The notes: generated from the letters alone by a model not told the origin. A stretch of DNA of 64,000 bases from Pachyseris speciosa (GCA_016490735.1 JAEMWC010001493.1:5001-69000), one strand, 5' to 3'. Positions 22,483 through 35,389 are shown, counted from the first letter of the stretch. Program-made: numbers and translations.

Positions 22483-22706
22483 GGGCTGTTTATACGAGAG
22501 AAAATAAGCCGCGGCTTACTCTGGCCACGGATTACATAAGACACGAACACTCCGTATAAATGGTACAAAATCTACATTCATGGCTTTCTCAAGCTGCGGC
22601 TTATCCTGGCCTTGGAGTTTTTACTTGTATAAATGGTTCCTTTCGCATCTTCTGTAAGCTGCGGCCAGAGTAATCCGTGGCTTATTTTCTCTCGTATAAA
22701 CAGCCC
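22483..22706. mobile_element. 224-bp MITE with TA flanks
   Basis: Inverted ends GGGCTGTTTATACGAGAG and CTCTCGTATAAACAGCCC extend to about 30 bases. TA dinucleotides flank both ends, as for Tc1/mariner-type insertions. It is nested inside the 2.8-kb element. Confidence 0.8.
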
Positions 22707-23373
22707 TATTATGTGTTTTGTTTTTGGAGGGATATATATCTCTTTTGAACGCTAATTAAAATTCGCTTGTATTCCTAAATCAAAGATACTTCCAATACTT
22801 GGTAATAGTGAACATATTTGGGAGTAATATACACAAATCAGTCTGCAAGTATTACTCTTCTTAAACGCCGTGAAAGTAAATTAACATCACTGAGCTAAAA
22901 TAATTCGCTTCAATATGTGATATCGTTGCGTGCCCATGAACAAAAGTTTTACTATCCGTACGGTTTCCCTAGGAACTGATAAAATTCTCGTTGAATAATT
23001 CCTCAATAACCTCGGCAGACGTCGAAATGGAAGTTTCACTATTCGACTTCCGAAACCGACCTTGGCAGGAAAAGCGACAACGGCGACGGTATCGAAATCA
23101 TCATTTCAAAATACAACTTCTCCTTTTTCTAATTCTCTCCCGATTGTTAAAATTTGTTTAACTTGGAAAATGCTGGCGAACTCTCCAAGGACTAAATTAG
23201 TCTGAAGGGCATTAAAGTAAGGAAAACGTTATCGAAAAACAAAAAAAATTTCATCCGAACGTGTTATTGTTCTGCAAAGAAATGTACCAACTGTAAAACG
23301 TTTTGGTCATTAAACCTGCTTACAACATTTGCCTAGATTTGTATGTGCATTTCATAAAACTGATCATGTTATA

Positions 23374-24425
23374 TATCCCAGAAGCACTCAGGCATATAGT
23401 GATGCCAGGACCTCAACCTGGATGAACCAGAAAAGATATAGAACATTTTCCTACATTTAACTGCACTTTAAAAAATGTTCATGTTATATATCCCAGAAGC
23501 ACTAAGGCATACAGTGATGCCAGGACCTCAACCTGGATGAACCAGAAAAGATATAGAACATTTGCCTAAATTTTTATCTGCATTAAAAAAAAACTGCTAT
23601 GTTAAATATCCCAGAAGCGCTCAGGCATACAGTGATGCTAGGACTTCAACCTGGGTGAACCAGAAAAGATATAGAACATTTGCCTAGATTTTTATCTGCA
23701 CTTCAAAAAACTATTCATGTTATATATCCCAGAAGCACTCAGGCATACAGTGATGCCAGCCCTCAACCTGGATGAACCAGAAAAGATATAGAACATTTGC
23801 CTAAATTTTTAGCTGCATTTAAAAAAAAACTGTTATGTTAAATATCCCAGAAGCACTCAGGCATACAGTGATGCCAGGACTTCAACCTGGGTGAACCAGA
23901 AAAGATATAGAACATTTGCCTAGATTTTTATCTGCACTTCAAAAAACTATTCATGTTATATATCCCAGAAGCACTCAGGCATACATTGATGCCAGGACCT
24001 CAACCTGGATGAACCAGAAAAGATATAGAACATTTGCCTAAATTTTTAGCTGCATTTAAAAAAAACTGTTATGTTAAATATCCCAGAAGCACTCAGGCAT
24101 ACAGTGATGCCAGGACCTCAACCTGGATGAACCAGAAAAGATATAGAACATTTGCCTAGATTTTTATCTGCACTTCAAACAAAACTATTCATGTTATATA
24201 TCCCAGAAGCACTCAGGCATACAGTGATGCCAGGACCTCAACCTGGATGAACCAGAAAAGATATAGAACATTTGCCTAGATTTTTATCTGCACTTCATAA
24301 AACTATTCATGTTATACACCTGTATATCCCAGAAGCACTCAGGCATACAGTGATGCCAGGACTTCAACCTGGATGAACAAGAAAAGAATTGTAACATTTG
24401 CCTAAATTTTTATCTGCAAGTTACA
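23374..24425. repeat. nine-unit ~118-bp minisatellite
   Basis: Units start with TATCCCAGAAGC near 23374, 23489, 23608, 23725, 23843, 23961, 24079, 24199 and 24325. Alternating variants (GTTATATATCCC and GTTAAATATCCC) between units 3 and 8 show a dimeric ~236-bp amplification step. It is non-coding and internal to the 2.8-kb element. Confidence 0.95.
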
Positions 24426-24861
24426 TATTCTAAATCACTTGAATATTTTACTATTGCTATTTTCCTCGTACAAACATACACAGAGTCCTAAACTACTTGG
24501 TAGTTTGAAAAGGCTTTCAGAAGCTGTAATTTCTGGCCATCACATACTGAAATATGCCGATTATCCCCTTGAAAATCTCAACGAATCGCTAAAGCATAAC
24601 ATTTGACGAAACTAGCGTTTTGTCTTACAAGTAAAGCCATAAAATGCTATGAGAACACGGCGTAAGCGTGCCGCGTGGTGGTAAATTAAATTCTGCCGCT
24701 GAAGGGCAAAAACAATACTTCTTTCAAGGTGTGCGAAGATGCTCCTGCAGTGAAACCACAAATGGAGTACGTTGACGGCTCTTATGCAGGCCTATAACGT
24801 CACTCCTTAGCAACTAGACTTGGGAGATTTTTTAACTTCCGGTTATCTCTGGCTCGTTATG

Positions 24862-24970
24862 ATTAAACTAGATAGAGAGAATGAAAGATTACATGTATGT
24901 TACTGAACTGTATGAGGCGTGCTACCCGCCTGTTCAGAGGGGTTAAAATAGATAGAAAGAATGAGAATTA
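24862..24970. repeat. continuation of ~80-bp tandem array
   Basis: Starts within the unit split by the insertion and contains one more unit (from about 24892) before the array ends. Confidence 0.85.
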
Positions 24971-25908
24971 TACTGATGGCTTTTCCCAGACCATAAATAG
25001 ATGACCACCCAAGACAAATTCCTTTGGCAATGAAGTTGGTGTCCTTGATACTCTGATGTGCTATTTTTCTTTCTGTAAAAGAAAAAAAAAAGACTTTAAA
25101 TGAACTAAACTGATTGAAGGAACAAAGAAAATGCTAGCATTTGATTTGTATGATACAACACATAATATAATTATGTATCTACGCATATAGATATACATGT
25201 GCATGTACATGTATTCCTTAATGTTGAAAACATCACTTATGTGCATTAGCCTCCTTTGCAGCTGTTGTTTGGGTCTGTCCTTAATCCCTCCCCACTAATG
25301 TCTGGTGAACTAAGCTTCCATTCCCATTGTGTCTAAGTATTCAATCTGGAGGGAGAAGAGAACTGACAAAAATGGCTGCAAAGGAGGCTACAGGAACTTA
25401 CATGTAGCCACCAAAATTTAACAGCCATGATGTGACTAATCAGTTCCTGGGAAGGGAATGTCCGGCTCCGTTCAGCAGATGTTGGTGGGGAGGGAGAATA
25501 CGACCAACATGTAAGTAACAGCTGCATAGGAGTCTATTACAGTGTACTGTATGTGCATCAATTGGTCAACACTGGATAGACCATCAATAAGGAAAGATTC
25601 GGTGGGTCAACCGTACACAAAGATTTATTATTTTAAAGACTTGGTTTGCCTGGACTAGGGACTGTTATTACTCGGGATACTGTAAGTATACCGAGTTATA
25701 AAATGTGTCAGATTTCAGTCTTTTTTTTTTTTTTCCTGTGCAGCAAAATGCACAATACAATTACGTTCCGGTGTTTGGATTGGCCAATGCACAATAGCAG
25801 GCACGTGGCGGTGTGTTCATTGGTTAAAGCAAACCGCATAGTCCAAAGGTCGAAAGGCTAACATCACGCGACGGTTGTTTACAAGTTATGCAAATTCATC
25901 GTGTTTGA
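24971..25908. other. no gene recognised
   Basis: AT-rich sequence with homopolymer runs (A at 25079-25092, T at 25721-25735). No recognisable coding or repeat structure. Confidence 0.4.
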
Positions 25909-26380
25909 GTTGTGAAGCTAGATATTTTAAGACAGCACAGTCTGTCCCCGTGAAAAGGTTTGCCGAGTGTTATGAAAAAGTTGGAAGCCTCGCACGTGTA
26001 ATCGATATCACAAGTCGAAATCGAATGCTGTGACAGAAAAGTTACAGATTTGCACAAAGTTGTTTTCGTAATGTGATACCTTCGATTTAATACGTGACCG
26101 CAAGTGAACACTCAAGGTTAAATTATCCACTTCGACCGCGGAACAAATTTTCCTGCGCATATCTTTGTAAAGTTGTGAAACTGGATTTTAATACAGTACA
26201 GACTGTCCGTGTGAAAACGTTTGCCGAATTTAAGACAAGGTTGGAAGCCTCGCACGTGCTGTGAGTATCGACTCGAATTAGAACGTTGTGACAGTTCTAT
26301 ATTTAGATAATCGCAAAGTTGTTTTGATGTAATTTGATCCGGATTATACCACAACTCAATCGCTGTGACAGATCTATATT
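25909..26380. repeat. diverged ~263-bp tandem duplication
   Basis: GTTGTGAAGCTAGA at 25909 and GTTGTGAAACTGGA at 26172 begin two diverged copies that share GGAAGCCTCGCACGTG and a CTGTGACAG block. A fragment of a third copy (GCTGTGACAGATCTATATTT) follows near 26362. Confidence 0.7.
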
Positions 26381-27550
26381 TAGAGACAAGTTTGCGAATT
26401 TTTGGTTTTCACGTGCGTCAGAAAAAAAAAACTAAAATTAGACATTTAGATTTTTTACCTTCATCAGGTAAATGACATTTAAGCCAAGTAACACGCTTTG
26501 TTTTGAAAATAGAGCAGTTTGAATTTCAAATGCTTTTTACAATGCGTGACATCTGGACATGTCACATACACGGAAACGATTCGCCTTGTGTTTTCAAGTT
26601 TGTTTTCAAGCTTCGCAGAGAGAAAAAACTCCAGATGTTGCTACTTAATCTAGAAGTAAACAACAACAGCTGACAAGGAATATTGATGGCAACTCTCAAA
26701 ACGGTTTAACGAGCTTTGCTCGAACGTGAACAAAAAGGTCTTACGTGAACCCAAAAGCAAACCATTAGCCGGATAGTTTCGAGAATCAGAAAGCGTGTGT
26801 CCGGCTTCTGGAACAAAAAAGTATCCCGAGTTTACGCTCACAGAGCGTCTTGTTGGCTGTGAAAAGCTTCCGTAACTTACATGCATTGTAACATGATACA
26901 TTATGCCTTCAAGGAAAAGCAAAGACAATAAGACTTCACTGTGGAGGCTATTTCATGCTTAGTATAGGCTTAACTTATTACAGTTTGCATAAAGGCAAAA
27001 AAAATTGAGTAGAGTTAATGTGGTGGCAATGACAAGTACATGTACCTTACTCTGTTACAGTAGCATGTATAAGGTATGAAAAGGAAATTACTATTAGGGG
27101 GTAAACTTCAAAGGACTCTACGTAGCACATAATTATGTATGATACCAGATTGGCTAGAAGAAAAAATTGCTTGTACTGCAGGTCACATTAATTTTTATTT
27201 ATAGGAAAGATGAATGTTTTTTTTTTGAGCAGGCAATTTCAACAGTTTCAATTTATTTTTTTCCATATTTCTTACACATTGTTACAAGATAAATATGTAT
27301 TAAGATACAAAAGATAAATAAATAAGAAGAGAATGAGAAACATAATGGCGAGGATGTCCATAAAGAAACCATTGGGGCTTATACGAGCTACGGGCTCCTA
27401 AAAAATTACAACTTGGAAATCATGATTTTTAGGCATACATGTAGCTTATTTAATTAATCAATTCATTTAGGTTACAAAGTGAGTGAAATAAGAAATACAA
27501 CATGATACATGTAGTAATGCATGAAACCCCAAACAGAAACTCTAAAACAA
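26381..27550. other. no gene recognised
   Basis: A 92-codon minus-strand frame (26650-26928) has no recognisable motif. No other structure is supported. Confidence 0.35.
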
Positions 27551-27914
27551 AATCTGAGTTCCAGATGGGATTCGAACCCACGACCCTCCACAATCTACGT
27601 GTAGATGGATAACCACTGAGCTACTGGACACTCTATGGTGTGCAAGGGTGAAATGTGGGCTTTGACTGGAACCGTATCACGTGGTCACACAGCCAAATAA
27701 TGACTGGCACATACATAACTGCATCACGCAGTCACATTGAGGCATATCAAAGATGCATAATTATTGAGGCATATCAAAGATGGCTGTGTGACCGCGTGAT
27801 GGAGTTCCAGTCAAAGCCCACATTTCACCCTTGCTCACCAGTAGCTCAGTGGTTAGAACGTCCGTCTAGATCGCAGAGGGTGGTGGGTTCCAATCCCATC
27901 TGGAACTCGGATTT
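27551..27914. mobile_element. inverted pair of tRNA-like SINE copies
   Basis: The right copy (plus strand, about 27837-27908) has an A box TAGCTCAGTGGTTAG and B box GGGTTCCAATCCC. The left copy is its reverse complement (B box as GGGATTCGAACCC near 27567, A box near 27613). The arms extend past the tRNA-like heads through GGTGAAATGTGGGCTTTGAC, so a longer unit was inverted. Between the arms ATTGAGGCATATCAAAGATG is directly repeated (27736 and 27763). Anticodon regions are not intact; these are not working tRNA genes. Confidence 0.8.
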
Positions 27915-30126
27915 TTTTCGATTTTCTGTTTGGGGTTTCATGCATTACTATCATGTTACACTTAGGTTACGTGTAAAAAGCAAGCACACAAACAAACACA
28001 CACCAGCAGCAAAACATAAAACAACACTTTCAAAATAGGAGTAGTCAATAGAGGAGTAATGTTCTTAATTCAGATTTCAACAGAGAAATACTGTCAGCAT
28101 TCTGAATTTCTGAATGAAAGAAATTAAACAGTTTAGGTCTGGAAACTTATTGCAAACTGTCTGATATTAGTTCTACACAGTAAAGTTGCAATGTCTAGTA
28201 TTGTAACGATGAATATGACTTATCAGCAAACACAGTTCTCTGAATGCATCAGGAGGGAAGCCTTTCTTGAAAAGTAACAAACTTTCCAATTAATTTTGAA
28301 ATTGGTTAACATTAGATAGTTCACCTAACTGGTGATCATAGGGTATGGACAAATATACATGTATTTACAGCATTATTCATTCTTTTAAAGTGGGAGTACA
28401 GTAATTTAAGACATACAGTGTAGTGTAAAGCCCTGGCCAAACTACATTGTACATGTATCCAAACTATAGTCTGTGGCAAAACAAGCTACTGGTACAACTT
28501 GACGCTAAAATGTAATTTAAAACATACACTGTAGCACTAAAGTGGAAACCAAAAGTGCTTAGCGTTAATGTTTATGGTACCAGAGCTGTTCAGTGTTCGG
28601 TGTGAAGTGAGAAAAAATCATGGAATGGTTGAGAGAACAAGCTGAAAAGGGTATGTTCCAAACCGTTTTACAGTTATCCTTGCAAGATACACCCGTGTTT
28701 AGGGAGATGATTAGAATCAACAAGCCGAGATCAGTTCTCAGAAATTTTAAACGCTATTGAACCGGACATCTGCAAAGAGAGCACGAAAATAGCAACTATT
28801 GATTGGCTAGCAGGGTGAATGTGACTTGCATCAGGATAAAGCTTTGTTGGAAGAGCGGCAAAACACTGCAACGTTTTTTTCATTGAGCAGAATTGTTGGG
28901 CGTAATGTTTGATCAAAAGCAAACTCTATCCAACACTTGATCTAGCAAAAATTGTTTGACAAACATCATCCAACATGGGCGGTCAAACGGTCGAACAATC
29001 TTGCAATGTTAAATCCAACTTTGTTCAATAGTTTGACCAGGACTTAAAAAAAATCACAAGCCCATCATGTTGATGTGATCTTTTTTGTTACACTGGATCA
29101 AGGTTGCATGAGGTGGAACAAAAATTCCGAAGACGACAAAAGGTTCAATAATGGTCACATTCCTTCATCATGCTATGTTACAGAAAGTTCTTACCTTAAA
29201 AGGTTTTACTTTTCTTTGCAACTTGAGCATACACTGTAAAGTAGTCTGCCATATACTGTACTGCGCACATAACTACATGTATTCAGCCTGAAGATTAAAA
29301 AAACCGGATGTCAAGGCCAAGTATACACTGAACTGTACAGTTCAGAAACCAGAATGAAAATATGAGCTTAAATATTGAAAAATATGTGCATGTTAACACA
29401 ATACAAAATGCTACATTGGCCAGGCTGAAAAATTCAAAGATTCAAATCTTGAGTGCCAGAGGATGATTACTGTTATGATCTCCCAAACAATACTGTTACA
29501 TGTAGATGGTCTTAGTCTAGGTCTCTGGAAAACATGATCTAGTTTTTAAGTGTTACAAGCCATGATGGCAGGCCAGAAGACAGTCTTATAATTATTTTGT
29601 ATGCTCACGCATGTCAACACTGTGTCTTAACCTTCTCATGACCAAGCATCATTGCAGTTTGCAGGGATGACGCAAACATTAAGGGAGATTCTTTTTAAAG
29701 GATTGGTGTTAATGCTGCAATGGCACATGCATATATGGTTGGGCTTGGGAGTTTTACGCTTGTTCCATGAACACGAAGCCATCTTAAATGTTATTCTTTA
29801 TTACACACAACAACTAGACAATCATACAGTCTGTAGGTATGAAAAACACCCCAGCAGTAATGAAATTTCAGAAATCCAGGAGAATACACTGTAATTACAG
29901 TATGGTCTTCATTGCACATTCTCATTACAAGCCATAAACTGAAACTTGTTGAATGACTAATTATTGTAAAAGTTAAAAAAAGGTAAAAAGAAGTGAACAT
30001 ACCACCTTATGATGCAAAAAAATAACTTTAAAAATTTTAGATAGTTCCACTTGCCTTTGATCTGCTCTCATACAGTGATGGTCTCACTGACAGTTGTAAT
30101 ACTTGGGTGAGCTATCACTACAGTCT
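27915..30126. other. no gene recognised
   Basis: AT-rich non-coding sequence. Around 28880-29045 TTGTTGG and CCAACA words in opposite orientations suggest a decayed foldback MITE, but ends cannot be set. Confidence 0.35.
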
Positions 30127-31331
30127 GTAAAAGGAGGGTCGGTACATTTCACTGACCCCCAGTCCATGGACTACCATGATGGACTACCGAAATGGACTAC
30201 CTATATGGACTGCTAAATGGACTACCAAAAATGGACTACCCTTAATTACCTACCTTGAAAAAAAAAATTAGTAAAGTTTGGTTGTTTTCATCGATTGATC
30301 GTGATCTTCACAATCTTTTATCTTTTAAATGCTGCTGGTCAGCTGTTCTGCAGGCATATTCATTCGTCTCGTGTGATGGCTGACATGCTGGATGGTGAGT
30401 AAAAATTTGAATTTATAATCGTTCGTTATAGATAGGGTAGGGAAAATCACAGATATTTTGGTCTTTAAGTGCCCCCAACACTGAAATATTTTTTTTCGCT
30501 AAAATTAATCTTTGCACCTATTCAAAACGCATTGCACCTTTAATTTTTTATAACCAAATCGTGAGTTTTTACAGGCTGTAAAAGTTACGACATTAGCCGT
30601 CATCTGTCACACGATCAAGGTAGTAAGGAGCGTGGGTCTTTTCCCCAGTTAAAGTCACAAACTGATTTTCATCGCACTGCGTCTTTGTAAACATGCATAC
30701 ATAATAGTCAACTGGGGAATAGACCCACGCCCCAGCTGACTTGGTCATGTACCAAATGATGCATAGTTTATCGTAAGCCCTATAAAAAAACTCGAAAGGC
30801 TGGAAATAAATGCTACATGTTTTTGGAATATGTACAAAGTATTATAAAATTATTAGCGGAAAGAATAACTATTCTTGGGGCTAGGTGCACTTTAAATAAG
30901 GTAAGGCTTTTGGGAAGCAGGCTGCACCCCCACCCAACTTTTCAGGGAGTACCCCCCTGGGCCTGGTCATGTGATCTATTTTTGAGTTGTATCTTCTTCT
31001 GTCACTTACCAATTTGAGCATCATGACAGCCAGGCAAGGAATCATCTGGAAGATTATAAATCAAATTTTTAGTCCAGCTGCAGCCTGTCAGCCATCATGC
31101 ATGACGAGTGAATGCGCCTGCAGAACAGCTGAACAGCAGCATTTAAAAAATAATAAAGATCAATCGATGAAAACAACCAAACTTAACTAATTTTTTTTTT
31201 CAAGGTAGGTAATTAAGGGTAGTCCATTTTTGGTAGTCCATTTAGCAGTCCATATATGTAGTCCATTTCGGTAGTCCATCATGGTAGTCCATGGACTGGG
31301 GGTCAGTGAAATGTACCGACCCGTAAAAGGA
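30127..31331. mobile_element. Mutator-like non-autonomous element with 9-bp TSD
   Basis: The element (30136-31322) starts GGGTCGGTACATTTCACTG and ends with its reverse complement. The inverted repeats match over about 280 bases with a few changes and one indel. GTAAAAGGA is present immediately on both sides (30127-30135 and 31323-31331). Long terminal inverted repeats plus a 9-bp duplication are the hallmark of Mutator-like elements. The outer part of each repeat is itself made of six to seven copies of ATGGACTACC-like words. A second, inner inverted pair (GCGTGGGTCTTTTCCCCAGT, 30631 to 30741) lies in the middle. No transposase frame is present. Confidence 0.85.
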
Positions 31332-33421
31332 GGCAAATGCCATACAATACTCAGTAGCTGTTTAGCACAACTATTGCAAAACAAAAGTACAGTGTAAGGC
31401 TCCAAGCATTTCAAATACAATCAAGCAGGATAGAGATTTATGTTTTAACACCCCAAATACTTGCCTGGACACAAGCACGGTACTTATTATGGAAAAAATA
31501 AACAGCCTTTGAAGGTCATTTGTACATGTATGTGATACATGTAGTTGTAGTATCGGTAAATAAAGCAAGCCAACTACAGTGTAATTTAATTGACATATTA
31601 CTGTATACTGTGATTGGGATAAAAATATATAGAACTATAAATTAGCTTTGTCTCTATTTCTTTTCTCATTGTAAAAAAAGTCAGGTCACTGATATGAAAT
31701 CAAGCAGACTTTATTGGACGGCAGCTATGGCCAGAATTAATTTTGTACCACACGATTTTTTTTGTCGAGTTAGGGTTAACAGAATTAATAGTTGCATTAC
31801 CACAACAGTAGGCACTTCAATGAAGATGTGAACACTCAAACTAAAAGACCCATCTTCAGCCTTGATGCATTACAGGGCTGTACATGCCATGACCAATAAT
31901 TCATGAATTTCGTGTGACATGAAATTCCTTAAACCTTTGAAGCCCTTGTTTTATCCCACAATTAATGGCTGCTCTGTTTTTCTCTTTGGGAAAGTTTTGT
32001 ATATCTATTTGTAAATTTTGGCCCATTTTAAGTCAGAAGAGTCAAGTGTGGCAACATGATAATGGCCAATTCGTACAGCATTGTTTTTTATCAAATTTAA
32101 AGTACTTACACGACATGTACTGTAACAAGAAAATGAGGTTTTATGTTGGGTGCTTTTTACCTTGAAGTTTCTACCAATTCACTGAGGGCCAACTTACTGC
32201 AATTTGGAAACCGATTTGATGATGAGTAAATTGTGTATATGTCTGGATAACTGTTTTCCTCATGTTTGATGTTTTTACTTCAAGGTCAGTTTGCATAATG
32301 GACTATGTGGCTTGGCTCCACTCTTCAGTGTCAATTCAATCTGACTTGTGATTGTGTCTCTTTATGAACTGCAATTTTCATGCCCCATTGGGCATTCTAC
32401 AATTGTCTAAACTGAGTGATAATTTCTTTCTTGATGAGATCTCTGTGATGAGGTCTACACTGCTGTGTTGCTTTGTTTTGCTCCTACAGCTGTATGCTTT
32501 AGTGTAGAGCTAAATGTTTCCTTCCTTTAACAACAGCACAATTTCAAAACAAAAACAGATGCCAACATTGGATCAAGGGAGAAAAATAGGCCTTTAAATT
32601 GGAAAGCTAATTTCAAAAGATGTCCACACAGTTTCATATACATAATTAAATACAATCATTGTATTACTGTTGTGCTAACCCTGCTCCCGAAACAGAGTTT
32701 GGGTCTTACATTATTTTGTAAGTGTATACGTAATTAGTGGAGTCTTGTCATCTAATTTAGACACTTGGAAAGCAAAATTTATAATTGAGTTTAAGTACAA
32801 GTACATTAATTTATGATCACACCAAAAGCTCACTTTGCCACCAACTACAGGTAAATCAATGGATCTAATCAAGTGTAAGCCAGTTGAGCACCTAGTTTGC
32901 CGCAATCTTAGCTACGATTCCTTACCTGCACATGCAGTAAGCTTAACCCTTGCTTATATTAAGAACAAACACGGTAATGAATTAGCAAGATAGCATAATT
33001 TTATACAGCTGCACGTACTACTGTAGTTATGCAATGCTTTCGAGTGGTACATATATACCGTGGAAAATACCACTAGTCTCTTGTATTTTCTTCGTATAGC
33101 AAGTTATTTGAGATACATACACCCAGCCAGTACTATATGTTGGAAATATTACAGTCTAAAATGGCCAATATGCTTACCTTTGAAATCTACAGCAGACCAA
33201 GGCAACCATCACTGAACATGGAGACCAAAAACTTGAACCAACAGCACTCGATTACCGTGGAAGAAGCTTGCCAACCGGTCGCATATACGTTGTAAAACTA
33301 TTAAATTCCATTATTCTATGATCTTGAGGTAAAAAGCCATTCGAAGTGGGAGAAATTCCTTCCAAACTGTCTTCCACGAGTCGAAGTTTGAGTTGAAACG
33401 GGCGCCAAAACTACAAATTGC
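31332..33421. other. no gene recognised
   Basis: AT-rich sequence with short frames only. Nothing with a recognisable domain or convincing splice structure. Confidence 0.4.
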
Positions 33422-33793
33422 CTACCGGGAATGAACTCGTTTGCGCATGCCCAAGTCTAACCCAACTCCCTCGAGCTCCCTCTCGGTCAGAAGATAATAA
33501 AGAACAATAGTACGCAATTTCAAATCATCTACATACCTCCAGTGAAGGGCTAAGCCCAGAAAGTATGGTTTGTCTTTCAAACGACTCTTTCGCACTTTAC
33601 TACATTTTATTTTTAAACACTTTGCCTCTCGGCCAAACGGCCAATGCTTATGGCGCCCAAAAGGGAAATCAGCCCAGCCGCTCGGGAAGCACAAACTTGG
33701 CGAGGAAATAGTTTTGAGGCCGTCCTTCTTTGCCGCGCACTGCTTCCCATTTAAAAACAAGCGCTGTTGAAATCCAAGACAAAAGCCGCACAC
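33422..33793 (-). CDS. uncharacterised open frame, 123 codons
   Basis: An uninterrupted minus-strand frame in a locally GC-richer patch with a basic middle segment (KIKCSKVRKSRLKDK). I recognise no domain and see no splice sites or polyadenylation context that tie it to other exons. It could be a first exon, part of an old repeat, or a chance frame; I weakly favour chance. Confidence 0.15.
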   Translation of the reverse strand: MCGFCLGFQQRLFLNGKQCAAKKDGLKTISSPSLCFPSGWADFPFGRHKHWPFGREAKCLKIKCSKVRKSRLKDKPYFLGLALHWRYVDDLKLRTIVLYYLLTERELEGVGLDLGMRKRVHSR

Positions 33794-34107
33794 TACCCTT
33801 TTGGAGTTATAATAACTCCAACAGTAGTAACTCAGTTAACTTAACTCCGCATCATGGGGGTTATGTCCTGCTTGTGTCAATTTACAGAGATTTTAAAATG
33901 CTATACTTGTACCGATTTACAGAGATTTTAGTGGATAAAATAACCATAGAAAATCTTTGTAAATGTCAAATTTACAAACATTCTTCAGAGATGTAGTTTA
34001 CGTGAATTAAGGAATGGCTCCTCACGAAATATATTTTTACTTTAAAGTTAACGTTTCGCGCTTTTTATTTCAAATAACTTGGCTAAACATTATTTCTCAA
34101 GGAAATT

Positions 34108-34190
34108 TATTTAGAGTTGATTTGATTTAGTCTCCCCAATTAGTAGAGCATCTGTGCTCGGCTAAATACATTTGAGACTTAAATAAAGTG

Positions 34191-34235
<45 letters not shown>

Positions 34236-34236
34236 T
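34108..34236 (+). mobile_element. LINE 3' end with (ATT)n tail
   Basis: Sequence from TCTCCCCAATTAGTAGAGC to AAATAAAGTG followed by about 15 ATT units. The same 3' end occurs on the opposite strand at 45811-45920, so it is an interspersed element. No coding part is retained. Confidence 0.75.
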
Positions 34237-35389
34237 ATTACACATAATTTTGTGATGATCTGATGTCGTTACCCCGGTTACATAATCGACCACACCCTCA
34301 TTTATGCAAAAGTTTGAATACTTGGATCACAACATGATAAGCTGCGCACGTTGTCCAGGTGTTAAAACTACAGCGAAGTACGTGAAAGCAAACGCAGTTT
34401 CATGAAAACTTTTAAAGTTAGGTAACCATTTACTGTTTTTCTCTAGTCCCAAACGTTATATTTACAAAAATTAATGGAATCTCAAAAATCCAACTTAGTG
34501 CCCTAAACCTTTTGTCAAAAGTCATCGATAGAAGGCAAAATGACTGGAACTACGTTTTCTAAAATATTGTAATTTTGAACAAAAATTACATTTTTAAAAT
34601 TGGGTGTCGTCTGTCACGTAATCTACGAATAACGGTTACGAAATCAAAAGTGAAATGCTGTATTGAAATGCTTCGTTGTTCCAAAAGTTGTATTGAGCAT
34701 CTTGAATGTGTGGGAAACTGGACCACCGCCCTCCAAGCAGCCACAACAGGAATTAACAGAGGTATAGGTATTACTCGATGCAAAGTGTATCCGCTGTTGG
34801 TATGAATCAATGACCAGTAATATTAAATCATGTTCTGTCTTGAAGGGGGAGTCAGTCATTGATCATGCTATTAAATGTAGGGTGGTTTTGTATGGTATTT
34901 TCGATGTTGATGACGATCTCACATGAGGTCTCTCATATACCTCACTTTAGGGGTGCCCTTTAGGTACAAGCTGTGAGACATGTTGGTCAAGGTAACACTA
35001 TATATGCTGAGAAATACAAATTGAGGTTTCTTTCATTTATATTCTTTAGTTTGCCATTGAAATGAGAACCAATCATTTGTTCATTGAAGAATCGAAGAGG
35101 TTAACCATAAGTACACCCTGATAAACGGATAAAGATTACGTAACTGTTCTGTGCCAACTGGTATCATTTAAGTTGTAGTGCAGACTTAAAGGAATTAGCA
35201 CAATGTTCTTTCTTCCGAAATAAACGGCGCTTTTTAGGCGTTCGTTCCCGTTGATTGAGATTCGTGGAGGGGGGGGGGGGGGGGGGAGTTCCACGCTTAA
35301 ACAAAGATTCTTTGTTAAAGAATGATTCTTTGTGTGGGTTTGTAATTTTTATATGCTTGGTCCCATGCTTGAAAACGAGACCATGTATG
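34237..35389. other. no gene recognised
   Basis: Contains a G run of about 20 (35268-35287). No coding or repeat structure is supported. Confidence 0.4.

Larger units (their letters stand above)
22063..24861. mobile_element. 2.8-kb inverted-repeat element with internal minisatellite
   Basis: Termini are perfect 15-bp inverted repeats, CATAACGAGCCAGAG and CTCTGGCTCGTTATG, with a second inverted pair CTTAGCAAC / GTTGCTAAG just inside. The flanks are the two halves of one unit of the ~80-bp tandem array (CAGAGG on the left, ATTAAACTAGA on the right), so both ends are precisely defined, and no target-site duplication is evident. It has no coding capacity that I can see. It carries a TA-flanked MITE (22483-22706) and nine ~118-bp repeats (23374-24420). 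Lack of a duplication plus a minisatellite core recalls Helentron-like non-autonomous elements, but the class is not established. Confidence 0.8.

Noticed and set aside
23374..24425. CRISPR-like regularly spaced repeat
   Set aside because: Units are contiguous ~118-bp tandem repeats with no unique spacers, and the genome is eukaryotic.
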